DNA from: Magnetococcales bacterium
GTDB taxonomy: Bacteria > Pseudomonadota > Magnetococcia > Magnetococcales > Magnetaquicoccaceae
Length of the DNA: 64,000 nt
Direction: 5' to 3'
Assembly (NCBI GenBank): GCA_015233035.1
Contig: JADFYM010000003.1
Coordinates: 1 to 64,000, forward strand
The translations under genes and the position numbers were made by a program. The notes under the pieces are model-generated. The model saw only the letters and a list, made by a program, of their open reading frames with translations, was not told the origin of the DNA and made no database searches. Shown here in pieces: positions 28,201 through 41,280 of this stretch (positions within the stretch are counted from its first letter, which is position 1; each line of letters opens with the position of its first letter).

Positions 28201-28499
28201 ATTTGTCCCCTGGTATCCAGCACAATGGCATGCCGCAAATCGGGATATTGCGCGAGACTGTCGATGATCTCCTGCAGGCCGCTGTAATCCCGCGCACTGA
28301 CCCACACGGACGCTGACGTTGCCACGTTGCGCGCCAGGGCAACCGCCTGCTCGGCCTGCTGCTCCAACATCACCGTTTGCTGCCGACGGGTCTGATCCCA
28401 AACGAACAAAGAGGTCATGGCAGAAACGACCAGTACCATACCCAGGATCAATTGTTGACGCAGCGTGCCGACCAGCAGATTTTTCAGTCTTTTGAACAT
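24588..28499 (-). CDS. Double-module hybrid kinase: sensor, HAMP, GAF, HisKA-HATPase, REC, REC, second HisKA-HATPase
   Basis: Start ATG 28499 (MFKRLKN) has GGAGAG upstream, giving 1303 residues. Order: membrane helix (about 12-34), short periplasmic domain, membrane helix (168-186), HAMP (187-240), GAF (270-440), first kinase with His476 (SHELRTPLN) and ATPase (EDTGIGI, AGTGLGL), REC1 (Asp771, Lys823), a helical spacer, REC2 (943-1060, Asp992, Lys1044), then a second, phytochrome-type kinase with His1091 ([14 protein letters not shown]) and ATPase (to 1298). Two full kinase cores in one chain are rare. Residues from about 1078 onward are almost identical to the C-terminus of the gene at 28664. 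The N-terminal ~240 residues are paralogous to the sensor at 54292. The last module likely phosphorylates the adjacent Rcp1-like receiver. Confidence 0.92.
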   Translation of the reverse strand: MFKRLKNLLVGTLRQQLILGMVLVVSAMTSLFVWDQTRRQQTVMLEQQAEQAVALARNVATSASVWVSARDYSGLQEIIDSLAQYPDLRHAIVLDTRGQILAHSIPAKRGQYLVDLPAEVRPTILQRGSSLVDAASPVLLAEHHIGWIRIGLAGHPLEAKLAEVRRSGILYVVVSIALIIVLAELAGRYLTRRLYAIQRVAIAVQSGEAGVRADVPGSDEAAQLARQFNDMLDIMARRETEIISAREALQRMNESLEDQVAKRTADLIGKNRLFELIEHMQDAFIHEPDQPALFDQLLQDIIALTGSQYGLVGEVRQDEAGIDYLIIHAITNIAWDEETHRFCAENKTKKCIFKKLNNLFGRVVTGRQPIIANDPPHHPQSTGLPPGHPVLAAFLGIPVFYGDRLVGEIGLANRPGGYDQAMLDYLHPVVEACGRIIVACCDRQARLDAEQDLVLARDAAEAANRAKSMFLAHMSHELRTPLNAILGFSRLLARDSAFSARQREEIEIILRSSEHLLSLINNVLDISKIESGRVAMENIALDLHQLLDELHAMMSGKVMEKGVGFILEQAPDLPPFIATDAGKLRQVLINLIGNAVKFTDSGQVVLRAAPVAGATPPAQRVRFEVEDTGIGIHEADWERIFHPFEQLGDLASSQAGTGLGLAISKQFVELMGGRIGVVSTPGAGSTFHFEIPVGIPPPASLAAIALRYTTVTGLAAGQPRYRLLIAEDQPENRLLLRRLLEPLGFELREVANGQEAVVLCEEWQPHLVWMDIRMPVLNGLDATRRIRALPNGERIRIVALTAHALEEERLEILAAGCNDFIRKPYREVEIFESLVRHLGVRFLYEDEQTAETRFQGEVLTAAHLEGIPLALLAALRKAAIHLDGDRCLEVAGEISDLNHEVGELLRKRVEGLCHEEILSVLDGLVEDTVGAEGGQTDISGREEIVLVDDDPASLKLLGEILLGGGFRVRPATSGALALRSVHARRPAMILLDIKMPGMDGLEVCRRLKLQNESQDIPILFISGLTDAQVIANALAAGGIDYITKPFRSTEVLARVNTHVRQNRLQRQVAFHVRQLAAANQELESFSFSVSHDLRAPLRAISGFSQALMEDYGDQLQGEAQTYLRMLQESSQEMGRLIDGLLQLSRVTRGEMRQEIVNLSGLADKVVASLRQAEPDRRVMVEIAPHLVVHGNAQLLMVAMENLLGNAWKYTGKTPQAEISLGSVLQEGNTVYAVRDNGAGFDMKYRDKLFIPFQRLHRSDEFPGNGIGLATVQRIIRQHGGSLWAQAEVGKGATFFFTLPERGE

Positions 28500-28591
28500 C
28501 ACTTGCTCTCCACAGCACGCACTTCTCTCTCGAAGCACGCGATGTACAGCATTATCGACGGCATATGACCTGGTGCCAGGTCACAGAGACA

Positions 28592-28661
28592 GCCAATGCC
28601 CGCAGGATGAGCATCTCGTTGTGGGAGTGTCTTCCAGCAACGGTATCAGCCTCTTATCCAT
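28592..28661 (-). pseudogene. Remnant of a duplicated Rcp1-like receiver gene
   Basis: Directly after the kinase stop at 28664, with the same 2-nt spacing as at 24585/24588, a start codon (28661) opens MDKRLIPLLEDTP, clearly matching MDKRFILLVEDNP of the gene at 24133. A 1-nt deletion then shifts the frame; the shifted frame continues with MLILRAL, matching MLTLRAL. Homology ends near 28592. It cannot make a receiver. Confidence 0.8.
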
Positions 28662-29348
28662 TGTCACACTCCCCGTTCCGGCAAGGTAAAAAAAAAGGTG
28701 GCCCCCTTGCCAACCTCGGCCTGGGCCCACAGGCTCCCGCCATGCCGGCAAATGATGCGCTGTACCGTGGCCAGACCGATCCCGTTCCCCGGAAATTCAT
28801 CGGAACGGTGCAGGCGTTGGAAGGGGATGAACAGTTTGTCGCGATATGTCATGTCAAAGCCGGCCCCATTGTCCCGCACCGCATAGACCGTGTTGCCCTC
28901 CTGCAACACGCTGCCAAGCGATATCTCGGCCTGGGGGGTCTTGCCCGTATATTTCCAGGCATTGCCCAGCAGGTTTTCCATGGCCACCATCAGCAGTTGG
29001 GCGTTGCCATGCACCACCAGATGGGGGGCGATCTCCACCATTACCCGGCGATCCGGCTCCGCCTGCCGCAGAGAGGCCACGACCTTGTCCGCCAACCCGG
29101 AAAGATTCACGATCTCTTGGCGCATTTCCCCACGGGTCACACGGGAAAGTTGCAACAACCCATCAATCAGCCGCCCCATCTCCTGGCTGCTCTCCTGCAA
29201 CATTCTGAGATAGGTCTGCGCCTCACCCTGCAGTTGGTCTCCATAATCCTCCATGAGAGCCTGGCTGAAACCACTGATGGCCCGCAGGGGAGCGCGCAGA
29301 TCATGGGAAACAGAAAAGGCGAACGCTTCCAACTCCTGGTTGGCGGCT
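28592..29348. repeat. Copy B of the ~750-bp segmental duplication
   Basis: It matches 24515-25272. Identity fades just beyond the H-box upstream region at about 29300-29348 and, at the other end, within the broken receiver remnant (28592-28661). Confidence 0.9.
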
Positions 29349-29806
29349 TGCAGGGCAATCTCGACCAGATGCCGCTCCTCCATTTCTGCCCGCAACCGGG
29401 CGTTGGTCTGATTGAGCAGATCAACCATCCGCCGGGTTTCCAACAACCGGGCCACCTGATTGACCAGATTGATCAAAAAGGGCAAATAAGGGCGCAACGC
29501 TTCCGGTTCGACGACCTCTATGACCAGGGCACCGTAACAGTGGGTCAGGGAGCGCAAGGGCAACAGGTTGCGTCCTGCCACCATTCCAGACAAGGGGGCC
29601 AGCGCGGACCTGGGCAAATGGGGAGAAGGAGCAGAAGTTTCCGACCAGGGCACCAGTTCCAACCAGGCCCCCGTGACACCGGGCATCTCTCCCAACATCG
29701 CCCCAAGAAAGCCGCCCATCTCCTCGACCGAGGGCATGACATCCATGGTCGTTTGGACCAGCAACAACCGCCCCAGAATTTCCGGCAGTGGCATTTCCAA
29801 ACTCAT
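28664..29806 (-). CDS. GAF-like sensor with phytochrome-type histidine kinase (HisKA, HATPase)
   Basis: ATG 29806 (MSLEMPLPEILGRLL) overlaps the upstream MEDS gene stop by ATGA, giving 380 residues. Residues 10-125 look like a GAF-type domain; a helical linker (125-155) follows, then HisKA with His168 in [14 protein letters not shown], and a HATPase ([23 protein letters not shown]). There is no receiver of its own. The kinase half is almost identical to the C-terminal module of the 24588 gene, and its former partner receiver is the broken remnant right downstream. It may therefore now depend on the receiver at 24133 (inference). Confidence 0.9.
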   Translation of the reverse strand: MSLEMPLPEILGRLLLVQTTMDVMPSVEEMGGFLGAMLGEMPGVTGAWLELVPWSETSAPSPHLPRSALAPLSGMVAGRNLLPLRSLTHCYGALVIEVVEPEALRPYLPFLINLVNQVARLLETRRMVDLLNQTNARLRAEMEERHLVEIALQAANQELEAFAFSVSHDLRAPLRAISGFSQALMEDYGDQLQGEAQTYLRMLQESSQEMGRLIDGLLQLSRVTRGEMRQEIVNLSGLADKVVASLRQAEPDRRVMVEIAPHLVVHGNAQLLMVAMENLLGNAWKYTGKTPQAEISLGSVLQEGNTVYAVRDNGAGFDMTYRDKLFIPFQRLHRSDEFPGNGIGLATVQRIICRHGGSLWAQAEVGKGATFFFTLPERGV

Positions 29807-30456
29807 TGCCCCAATGACCCCTGGAACGCCCCGCCCCAACGGGCCAGCCACTGCTTGACATCCACATAGTAGGGATTGCGCACCACCTGCCCATGCACGA
29901 CCATCAGTGGATGCACCTGCAAAGCCGCAAAGAGGGCGGCACCACTGAAACGCCGGGCGTCGTACTGGCAAATCGGAATGATGGGACATTCCAGGACAAG
30001 ATCATTGAGGAGACATTCATACTCGAAGAGATGACAGGCCCCAGGGACATTGCCCAAAGCCCATTGCATCTCCCCGCTGGCGCGAAAATGCCGCCAGCCC
30101 CCGGCCTTGCTGGCGGCGTAGAGCTTGCGCAGTCGTCCCAACATCGCTGCCGGGGTGAATGTACCATCGGGGAAATAGGACTCCTGGGTGGTCAGCAGCA
30201 GCAGTTGTCGCCGCGCTTCGAGGGTCGCGCAATCCACCCCCAGAGAGACCAGCATCTGGCGGATCTGATCGGTGTTGACATCATCGGCCAGATATCCCAC
30301 CTGTTCCCCGTTTTCCAGACCCGCTTGCAGGAATTGGCCGACCACCCGACAGCGTTCCGCCTCATCGTTGTAGATAAGACACATGTGGCCACCCGGAGGA
30401 AACCTTTCCTCCGTAAAGCCGAGGTTGATACGGGTTTCCTGCTCGTTTTCGTTCAT
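29803..30456 (-). CDS. MEDS-domain sensory protein
   Basis: Start ATG 30456 (MNENEQETRINLGF) follows a GGGGGAGAAT ribosome site, giving 217 residues. The protein matches the MEDS (DcmR-type sensory) family: HMCLIYNDEAE, the LENGEQVGYLADD segment, MLGRLRKLYAASKAGGWRHFRASGEM, and the CLLNDLVLECPIIPICQYD block. MEDS domains resemble RecA/KaiC folds and sense small, often one-carbon or halogenated, compounds; the ligand here is unknown. Coupling by ATGA to the following GAF-kinase suggests it gates that kinase. Confidence 0.82.
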   Translation of the reverse strand: MNENEQETRINLGFTEERFPPGGHMCLIYNDEAERCRVVGQFLQAGLENGEQVGYLADDVNTDQIRQMLVSLGVDCATLEARRQLLLLTTQESYFPDGTFTPAAMLGRLRKLYAASKAGGWRHFRASGEMQWALGNVPGACHLFEYECLLNDLVLECPIIPICQYDARRFSGAALFAALQVHPLMVVHGQVVRNPYYVDVKQWLARWGGAFQGSLGQ

Positions 30457-30595
30457 CAGTATTCTCCCCCTGCCCGTCAAGCAGTTTAACGGTTTTCTGG
30501 ACAAATGGGACAACCAGGATCTCTGCCTGCACGGGGACGGGACACGGCATGACAACGGGCAGTCACGTCACGTCTCCCGGTTGGGCACCGTTCTC

Positions 30596-31042
30596 TCAAT
30601 AAACGCCCGGAGTTTGCCATTTTACTTCATTGCGAGAGGAAATCGCAACATTGTCCGGCATGTCTCCTGCGACCAGACCTTTTTTGGCTGCTGTCATCCT
30701 CCCGAGCGGGACCGGCCTGTTCGGCAATACCGGGGTGAATGTCAGGTTGTCCCGCTCATTTTTTTCCGTGAAGAGAATCCAGTTCCTTTTCAACCCATCC
30801 ATGAAACCCGCGCAGAGGGAAAGGTGGCTGGCAGACAAGGCCGATTCGACCTGCTCTGCCGTAACCTGCCACAAGTCATAGGAAATTTTTACTGTGCCGT
30901 GGGCAACATCCAGCGCAGAGTCCAGGATGCCACAGGTTCCTTGCAACCAGGCTGTCAGCGCGGCGCGCGCCTCCACGTCGCTCAAGCCGCCGACATGCCA
31001 GGAATGGGTCACGGGATGAAGATCATGCAGGGTGGTAGTCAT
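30596..31042 (-). CDS. Small protein of unknown function, possibly HMA-like fold
   Basis: ATG 31042 (MTTTLHDLHPVTHSWHVGG) has AGGAG 8 nt upstream; 148 residues. The middle segment (ARAALTAWLQGTCGILDSAL, then VKISYDLWQVTAEQVESAL) has the beta-alpha-beta rhythm of heavy-metal-associated domains, but the CxxC metal site is missing, so this is only a structural guess. No membrane helices. It is separated by 139 nt from the MEDS gene on the same strand. The C-terminal part is polar and unremarkable. Confidence 0.6.
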   Translation of the reverse strand: MTTTLHDLHPVTHSWHVGGLSDVEARAALTAWLQGTCGILDSALDVAHGTVKISYDLWQVTAEQVESALSASHLSLCAGFMDGLKRNWILFTEKNERDNLTFTPVLPNRPVPLGRMTAAKKGLVAGDMPDNVAISSRNEVKWQTPGVY

Positions 31043-31394
31043 CTTTTTTACTCCTGTTCGTGGTAGTGATGGACGGTATGTCAACCTCACTGCAATCGAT
31101 GCCGGTCGTCTGGAATATCGCGGCAACGGCGTCTTTCCGTGCCTCCGTGCAGTCCATACCCCCCCTGACTGCTTTACCGAACATCACAAGTCGATTGTCT
31201 CCCATTCCTGCCAACAAGGCAAGAGTCAATTTGCATTGTTTGCGTTTTTTTCGCATACCATGCCCACCACTCCGCTTGACCAACAGACAGGTTACAGGGT
31301 GAACCGTGCGTGATAAACAGCCGACATCTTACGAACCTTTTTCGATGGAACTTTATACAAGCGTGGAAGTCGAACCTACCAAGTCAGATTTTTC

Positions 31395-31423
31395 TTGGTT
31401 TTTGGACAACAAAAATGTATACA
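31395..31423 (+). promoter_or_regulatory. Probable promoter for the gene at 31460
   Basis: TTGGTT (31395-31400), a 17-nt spacer and TATACA (31418-31423) are placed so that a transcript would carry a ~30-nt leader with AGGAG before ATG 31460. The remainder of the 417-nt gap 31043-31459 contains a TTGACT-bearing block on the minus strand (31218-31229) that may serve the gene ending at 30596; I see no gene in it. Confidence 0.5.
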
Positions 31424-31459
31424 AGACAAAGTTTGCCACAACACTGACAGGAGAAAAAC

Positions 31460-31789
31460 ATGGAAATATCAGAAAAAACCCCCATCGAGGCAATCGCCGC
31501 CCATTATGGCACGACACCGGAGATTATCAAGAGTGTTATCGACCAGGCGCAGGATTGCTGGAAAGGCATCGAACATTACTACTCCATCACCTACAGCGAC
31601 GACAGTGAACATTTTGATGTCTCTCTTGGCTGCAAGGATAACCGCACCGGACCGCAAACTGTGTGGGATCTGGTCATGGCGATACTGGAGCATATCGACA
31701 ACGCGGATGAATGGTCCGACTATCCAAAGCATATGTGTGGTACGGGTGGAATCGGGGTGCATTGCAGACTGATCACTGAGGTGAAATGA
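31460..31789 (+). CDS. Small protein of unknown function
   Basis: A 109-residue acidic protein (MEISEKTPIEAIAAHYGTTP...) with AGGAG before the ATG. The N-terminus resembles a short helix-turn-helix-like helical pair; the rest includes YYSITYSDDSEHFDVSLGCKD and two cysteines near the C-terminus (HMCGTGG, VHCRL). No family recognised. It is followed closely by the ferredoxin-like gene and may share its transcript. Confidence 0.65.
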   Translation: MEISEKTPIEAIAAHYGTTPEIIKSVIDQAQDCWKGIEHYYSITYSDDSEHFDVSLGCKDNRTGPQTVWDLVMAILEHIDNADEWSDYPKHMCGTGGIGVHCRLITEVK

Positions 31790-31811
31790 TCATTGCCATG
31801 CGCAAACAGGG

Positions 31812-32117
31812 ATGGAACAAGTGGACATAAAAATTGTGGTTTGCGTCAAGGAAAGGTTCAGTGACCGTCCGTCTTGTGCACAAAGGGGTAGCGTGCCTTT
31901 GGCGGACAGCCTGGAAAGCGCGTTGGCGGCACAAGGCCTGGAAATTCCGGTCGAGCGCATCCTGTGTTTTGGTCGTTGTCATGAAGGTCCGAACATGCGG
32001 ATCTCTCCAGGAGGAGCGTTTTTTACGGGCATGACCCAGGAACGATTGGATGAAGTGGTACAGGCGGCCCGCTCTGCACGAGCGGCCGCATTGGAGACCC
32101 CGGCAGTCTCTTCCTGA
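31812..32117 (+). CDS. Thioredoxin-fold [2Fe-2S] ferredoxin-like protein
   Basis: A 101-residue protein of the (2Fe-2S) thioredoxin-like ferredoxin family. Cys11 (VVCVKERF), Cys22 (PSC), Cys52 and Cys56 (ILCFGRCHEGPNM) fit the four cluster ligands, and the PGGAFF block is typical. Such proteins carry electrons or act as subunits or sensors beside redox enzymes. No redox enzyme is adjacent, so its role here is unknown. The ATG at 31812 has AGGG very close; a GTG at 31821 is an alternative start. Confidence 0.78.
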   Translation: MEQVDIKIVVCVKERFSDRPSCAQRGSVPLADSLESALAAQGLEIPVERILCFGRCHEGPNMRISPGGAFFTGMTQERLDEVVQAARSARAAALETPAVSS

Positions 32118-32168
32118 CCAACAGTCTCACCTATCACACTCAGACCATGCAGCAGGGGAATAGCGACC

Positions 32169-33942
32169 ATGAACGAAGAAAGCGCAACACTATCGGTCGT
32201 TGATGAGGATGAAATTCATATAAAGCCTCTGGCCCAGTCGGCCATGAGACAGCAGGAGATGTATCTGCGCGAACTTAATGTACTGAAAGAACAACTGGTT
32301 CGCCAGGGCAACCAGACAATTGATGAGGGCGATTTTCCAGAACGGTGCAACAGTTGCGATATTGAACGTTTGAATGATATTGGCATTGCCCTCTCCTCGG
32401 AACGCAATGCCAACCGCTTGCTGGAACTCATTCTCCTGGGAGCCAAAGAGCTGACCAGGGCGGATGCCGGAACACTGTACAGTGTCACCAGCAGAAAGAC
32501 GCTTAAGTTTGAGATCTTGCGTACTGATTCCCTGGGTATTGCCATGGGCGGCAGCACCGGCGTTCCCATTCACTTTCCTGAATTGCCCCTGTACGAGAAT
32601 GGCGAGCCCAATCTGCATATGGTGGCGGTATTTGCCGCTCTGAAAGAGACCACGATCAATATTCCAGATGCCTATGAGACCAAAGAGTTTGATTTTTCCG
32701 GTACACGGGCGTTTGACCAAAAGAACCACTACCATTCGCAATCCTTCTTGACGGTACCCCTGAGAAATCACGTCAATGAGGTCATTGGCGTATTGCAACT
32801 CATCAACGCCAGGGATGCCAGGACCGGGGCCATCAGTGCGTTTTCTGCCACCAATCAAAAACTGGCGGAGTCGTTGGCCTCACAGGCCGCCATTGCCTTG
32901 ACCAATCAAAAATTGATTGCGGATCTGAAAGCCCTGTTCGAGTCCTTGATTCGCACGATTGCGTCTGCCATCGACGAAAAATCTCCCTATACGGGCGGAC
33001 ACTGCCACCGGGTACCGGTGTTGGCGGAAATGTTGGGCAGATCCGCCAGCGAAACCCAGGAGGGCCCCTTGAAGGATTTTCATCTGTCCGATGAGGATAT
33101 GTACGAATTGAAGACCGCCGCCTGGCTGCACGATTGTGGCAAGGTGGTGACGCCTACGGAAGTGGTCGACAAGGGAACCAAACTGGAAACCATCTTCGAC
33201 CGCATACATCTGATCAACACCCGTTTCGAGGTCATCAAGAAAGATCTGGAAGTCCGGTTTTTGCAAAAGAAAATAGCTCTGTTGGAGGCCGGTGTCACCA
33301 CCGATATGACAGCCCTCGAGGAGGCATTTCAGCAGGAACGTGCCCGCCTGGATGCGGATCAAAAATTTTTGCAGGAAACCAATATTGGCGGGGAGTTCAT
33401 GTCCACCGCTTTGCAAGATCGGGTACGCGCCATTGCCCGTTCCCGATGGGTCGACTCCAACGGCCAGGAACACCCTTTCCTTTCCGATAACGAGGTGTAC
33501 AATCTGAATATTGCCAAGGGAACCATTACCCCTGAAGAACGGACCATTATCAACAATCATATCGTGGTCACCATCAAGATGCTGGATGGAATTCCCTTTC
33601 CCAAGCATCTCAAACATGTCCCGGAAATTGCGGGCGGCCATCACGAACAAATGAACGGCAAGGGCTATCCCAAAGGATTGACCGGAGATCAAATGTCCAT
33701 TCAGGCACGAATCATGGCCATTGCGGACGTTTTCGAGGCACTCACCGCCCGGGACCGTCCCTATAAAAAAGGCAAGACTCTGTCGGAGTCATTAAAAATA
33801 CTGGGCTTTATGAAAAATGATGGCCATATTGACCCCGATCTTTTCAAGCTGTTCATCGATAAACGGATTTATCTTGAATATGCCCAGGATTACCTGGAAC
33901 CCGAACAAATCGATACCATCGATCTGAATAAGATTCCAGGTT

Positions 33943-33953
<11 letters not shown>
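32169..33953 (+). CDS. GAF-HD-GYP cyclic-di-GMP phosphodiesterase
   Basis: A 594-residue soluble protein. A short coiled N-terminus precedes a GAF domain (about 60-248). The HD-GYP domain follows, with metal ligands in GGHCHRV (about 277), His321-Asp322 (AAWLHDCGK), His464 (NNHIVVT), His491-His492 ([13 protein letters not shown]), the GYP motif at 499-501 and the Asp in [23 protein letters not shown] enzymes hydrolyse c-di-GMP to GMP. The segment 335-455 between HD and GYP is longer than usual and contains a coiled coil. It overlaps the next kinase gene by 11 nt, and that gene overlaps a GGDEF-EAL gene, forming one c-di-GMP control unit. Confidence 0.92.
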
Positions 33954-37808
<3,855 letters not shown>

Positions 37809-37812
<4 letters not shown>

Positions 37813-39557
37813 AAAATATTGACAAACGCTCGACCATTCTCATTGTCGATGATGTGCCAGACAATATTCGTCTGCTGGGCAGTATACTGGATGGCGAGTA
37901 TCAGGTAATGTTCGCCACGGGCGGCCAAGAGGCCATGGTGTGCGCTGTTGCCGAGTTGCCGGATCTGATTCTGTTGGATGTCATGATGCCGGGCATCGAT
38001 GGATTTACCGTCTGTGCCTGGTTGCGTGACAACGAACACACCAGCAACATCCCAGTCATCATCGTGACGGCCATGCACGATATCGACGCGGAAACGCGCG
38101 GATTTGCCTCGGGTGCGGTGGATTTTTTGACCAAACCGGTCAATCCTCCTGCCGTGCGCGCCCGGATTACGGCACAATTGGCGTTGAAAAGACAACGGGA
38201 AGAGTTGGAGAAAGCCAATGCGCAACTGCGGGAACTGGCGGAGTTTGATGTCCTGACCGGACTGCCCAACCGCAAGTTGTTCCAGGATCGCCTGCAACAG
38301 GCCGTCGTGATGGGAGAACGCAACCAGGGGATCTTTGCCTTGATGTTTGTGGACCTGGACCGCTTCAAATGGGTCAATGATACCTTGGGACACGATGCGG
38401 GCGATACATTATTGATCGAAGTCGCCCAACGCATGAAGAGTGTGGTGCGCAAGTCCGACACGGTCGCGCGACTGGGAGGCGATGAGTTCACCGTGATTCT
38501 CACCGACATGCAGCATGATTCCATGGCGGAGTTGGTGGCGCACAAGATACTGGAACAACTGGCTACCCCCTTCACCCTGAAGGGACAGGAGATCGCCATC
38601 TCCGGCAGCGTGGGCATCGCTCTCTTCCCAGGTGACGGCACCACGACGTTGGAACTGACCAAAAATGCCGACAGTGCCATGTATCAGGCCAAGGAAGCAG
38701 GCCGCAACACCTTTCGGTTTTTCTCTCAGGAACTGAACCGACTGGCCAGTCGCCGCATGAATCTGGAAGGGGAGATGCGGCAGGCTTGTCAAAAGAATGA
38801 ATTTTTCCTCGACTACCAGCCCAAGGTCAAGAGCACAACCGGCCAGATCATCGGCATGGAGGCCCTGGTGCGCTGGGACCATCCCCGTGAAGGGATCCTC
38901 TTTCCGAAGCAGTTTATTCCCCTGGCCGAAGGCACGGGCCTGATTGTGCCAATCGGTAGCTGGGTTTTGCGTACTGCCTGCCGCGATGCCGCCTGCTGGG
39001 CTGACAAGGGCTATCCCGACCTGAAACTGGCGGTGAATCTCTCTGCGCTACAGTTCCGGGAGGGGGATAAACTGTTGAACCTGGTGGAAGAGATCCTGCA
39101 GGAAACCGGTTTTCCCGCCCGCAACCTGGAATTGGAAATCACGGAAAGCATGATGATGACCAACACGGAACAGACTGCCAGCACACTGTGGAAATTGCGC
39201 GACCTGGGGGTTGCCATTGCCTTGGATGATTTCGGCACCGGGTACTCCTCCCTGGCACTGTTGAAACGTCTGCCGGTGCAAATACTCAAGATTGACCGAT
39301 CTTTCGTCAACGATATGCAGCCGGGTTCAAACAATGCGGCATTCATCTCGGCGATCATTTCCATGGCCAAGCAATTGGGTCTGCATGTGGTGGTCGAGGG
39401 CGTGGAAACCGCCGAGCAGTTGGAGGTCACGACCAGCCAAGGCGGGAATGATGTGCAGGGATTTTTTTTCTGCCCCCCCTTGGGGCGGGCGGCATTTCTG
39501 GAACTGCTGCATGGCCGGATTCCCCTGGGAGGCCGTGCGGGCGTACCCCGCCTGTAA
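37809..39557 (+). CDS. REC-GGDEF-EAL cyclic-di-GMP turnover protein
   Basis: A 582-residue response regulator. The receiver (8-125) has Asp57 and Lys109. The diguanylate cyclase domain (about 145-305) has an intact GGDEF (223-227) with an I-site RKSD (214-217) five residues upstream, implying product inhibition. The EAL phosphodiesterase domain (about 320-575) keeps the EAL motif (351-353), [10 protein letters not shown] and LKIDRSFV, so it should be active. Both opposing activities could be switched by receiver phosphorylation. ATGA overlap with the Hpt-ending kinase upstream argues for a direct phosphate route. It is the last gene of the unit. Confidence 0.94.
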
Positions 39558-39607
39558 ACCCGGCCCACCTGTGCTCGCGCGTGTCTCGCCCGTCTTGCGC
39601 AGTCTTG

Positions 39608-39859
39608 TCACGCCCAGGCAACATTCTGGCGAAACCGGCGATCTCTCTTCAGGTACCACTCCCGACTCATGGCCTCCCTGCGGGTGACATGGCGTTCTGC
39701 GTAGAGGAGAGACCATTGCCGGCCCCTGGTTGATCGGGCACCGGTCCCGGCATTGTGCTCGGCCAACCGTTTGTCCAGGTCAGTGGTCCAACCGACATAG
39801 GTACGCCGCCCGCCTCGCCCATCACTGCCCAAAATATAAACAAAACACGACGTGGTCAC
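39608..39859 (-). CDS. GIY-YIG family nuclease-like protein
   Basis: An 83-residue protein with a GTG start at 39859. It matches the YhbQ/UPF0213-type GIY-YIG family: FVYILGSDG for the first motif, TYVGWTTDLDKRLAEHNAG for the second, and the Arg and Glu of RREAMSREWYLKRD, consistent with the small bacterial members of usual length. Function in these small proteins is poorly known; DNA-end processing is the common guess. It starts 4 nt after the stop of the truncated sensor at 39864. Confidence 0.85.
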   Translation of the reverse strand: MTTSCFVYILGSDGRGGRRTYVGWTTDLDKRLAEHNAGTGARSTRGRQWSLLYAERHVTRREAMSREWYLKRDRRFRQNVAWA

Positions 39860-39863
39860 CCAA

Positions 39864-41243
39864 TCAACCTGTCAGGTCAAGAGAAGGACCACCGGCCTCC
39901 GAGGTCTGCAGGGATTGGGCCCGGAGTTCTTCGTTGGAATGGCACATGACCGCGCTGTTGCGCTCCAGTCCCAGTACTTTCTCCTGGGAGCGTTCCAACG
40001 CCTGGCGCAACAGTGCACGGGACTGGGCGGCGGTCACGGCCATGGCAATACCTTTTGCCTCCTGCGTCAAAAATTCCAGATGCGCATCTGTGAATGGATC
40101 AAACGCCCCCAGTTCAACAATGGCCTCAACCTTATGGTCGAGCAAAAAGGGAAACAGCAGCAAATAGCGCGGATCGGCGTCTCCCAATCCTGATTGAATG
40201 CAAAAGTAACCGACGGGAACGGGATGAATGCGGATCGGTTTTTTCTCCACCATACATTGCCCAACCAGCCCCACTCCAGGCGCAAAAGCAACATTATGCA
40301 CGCGCGTGGCCGAAGGCAGGGCAAAACTGCCGCACCGGACCATGCCCCCCTTGGTCTGGGTGGCATAAAACACGCCCGCCTGTGCCCCCAGGAAAGTGGC
40401 CAGGAAGGAAACCACCTGACTCGCCAGTTCAAGCAATTCCCGCTCGCCGCGCAACCGCTCGTTCAATTCGGCGGCACCGTTTTTGAGCCACAAGGTAAAA
40501 TCCCGTTCCTGACGCAAGACGACTTCCGCTTCCCGCAGGGCCCCTTCAGCAGCCCTGCGCTTGGCAACCTCCTTCCGCAGCAGGCGATTCCAAACCGCGA
40601 CGAGAACGATGGAGACAGCCATCAGCAATACCGTTACGATGACCTTCACCATGCTTTCTTGTTGCTCGGCCATCTCCCGCAACTGATCGTCGTTGATAAT
40701 GGTTTTCACTCTCGTGACCACATCTTCCAGCAACTGATCCATTTTATCCGTGGGCCCACGATCCATGCCACGCACCATGGTGTCCACAATTTTGTAAGAT
40801 TGTGCATTATCCATATCAAACGATTCAAGACCTCGTCGATACCTGTTGCCCAGGTTGGTATGCTCACGATCCAACACATCCAAAGCGGACAAGACATCAC
40901 TGGAAATATTAATATTTTGCAACAGGGGAATGGCAGCGGACAAACTTACTTTAAACATTTTTTCTTCCGCAAAAAAACCTCCCAAATGTTTTTTATAGCT
41001 GTCGCGATCATTTTCACCCCTGAGCAGGATGTCTTTCCATTCCTGAACCTGTTTCTTGAAGTGAAGTTGGGCTTTGTGCAGTTGATCCAATGCATCCAGA
41101 CCATAAGCAATGGCGGCATGCTTGGTCCGATTCGCATCCCAATCGGATCTCAGATCCATCACCTCCACAATCCCCCCTCCCACCACGGCAAACATGAAAA
41201 AAATAATGAGACGCGGAAAATATCTTGCCTTGGCTTGTTCCAT
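39864..41243 (-). CDS. Membrane GAF sensor lacking a kinase (truncated hybrid-kinase paralogue)
   Basis: A 459-residue protein with AAGGAT upstream of ATG 41243. Membrane helices 9-28 and about 203-222 flank a helical periplasmic domain of four-helix-bundle type; a coiled coil and a GAF domain (about 270-410) follow. From WLKNGAAELNERLRGER onward it is highly similar to residues 443-640 of the kinase at 50323. Where that protein continues into its coiled coil and HisKA, this one ends with SLQTSEAGGPSLDLTG. It therefore cannot autophosphorylate. It may be a decayed kinase, or a sensor subunit that works through the coiled coils of its paralogues. Confidence 0.82.
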   Translation of the reverse strand: MEQAKARYFPRLIIFFMFAVVGGGIVEVMDLRSDWDANRTKHAAIAYGLDALDQLHKAQLHFKKQVQEWKDILLRGENDRDSYKKHLGGFFAEEKMFKVSLSAAIPLLQNINISSDVLSALDVLDREHTNLGNRYRRGLESFDMDNAQSYKIVDTMVRGMDRGPTDKMDQLLEDVVTRVKTIINDDQLREMAEQQESMVKVIVTVLLMAVSIVLVAVWNRLLRKEVAKRRAAEGALREAEVVLRQERDFTLWLKNGAAELNERLRGERELLELASQVVSFLATFLGAQAGVFYATQTKGGMVRCGSFALPSATRVHNVAFAPGVGLVGQCMVEKKPIRIHPVPVGYFCIQSGLGDADPRYLLLFPFLLDHKVEAIVELGAFDPFTDAHLEFLTQEAKGIAMAVTAAQSRALLRQALERSQEKVLGLERNSAVMCHSNEELRAQSLQTSEAGGPSLDLTG

Positions 41244-41280
41244 ATATTATCCTTACTCTTGCTTGAAAAGGACGTTCACT

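Noticed and set aside
31023-31313. Short overlapping frames on both strands between 31023 and 31313
   Set aside because: They have no ribosome sites, conflict with one another, and cover promoter-like sequence; no family resemblance.
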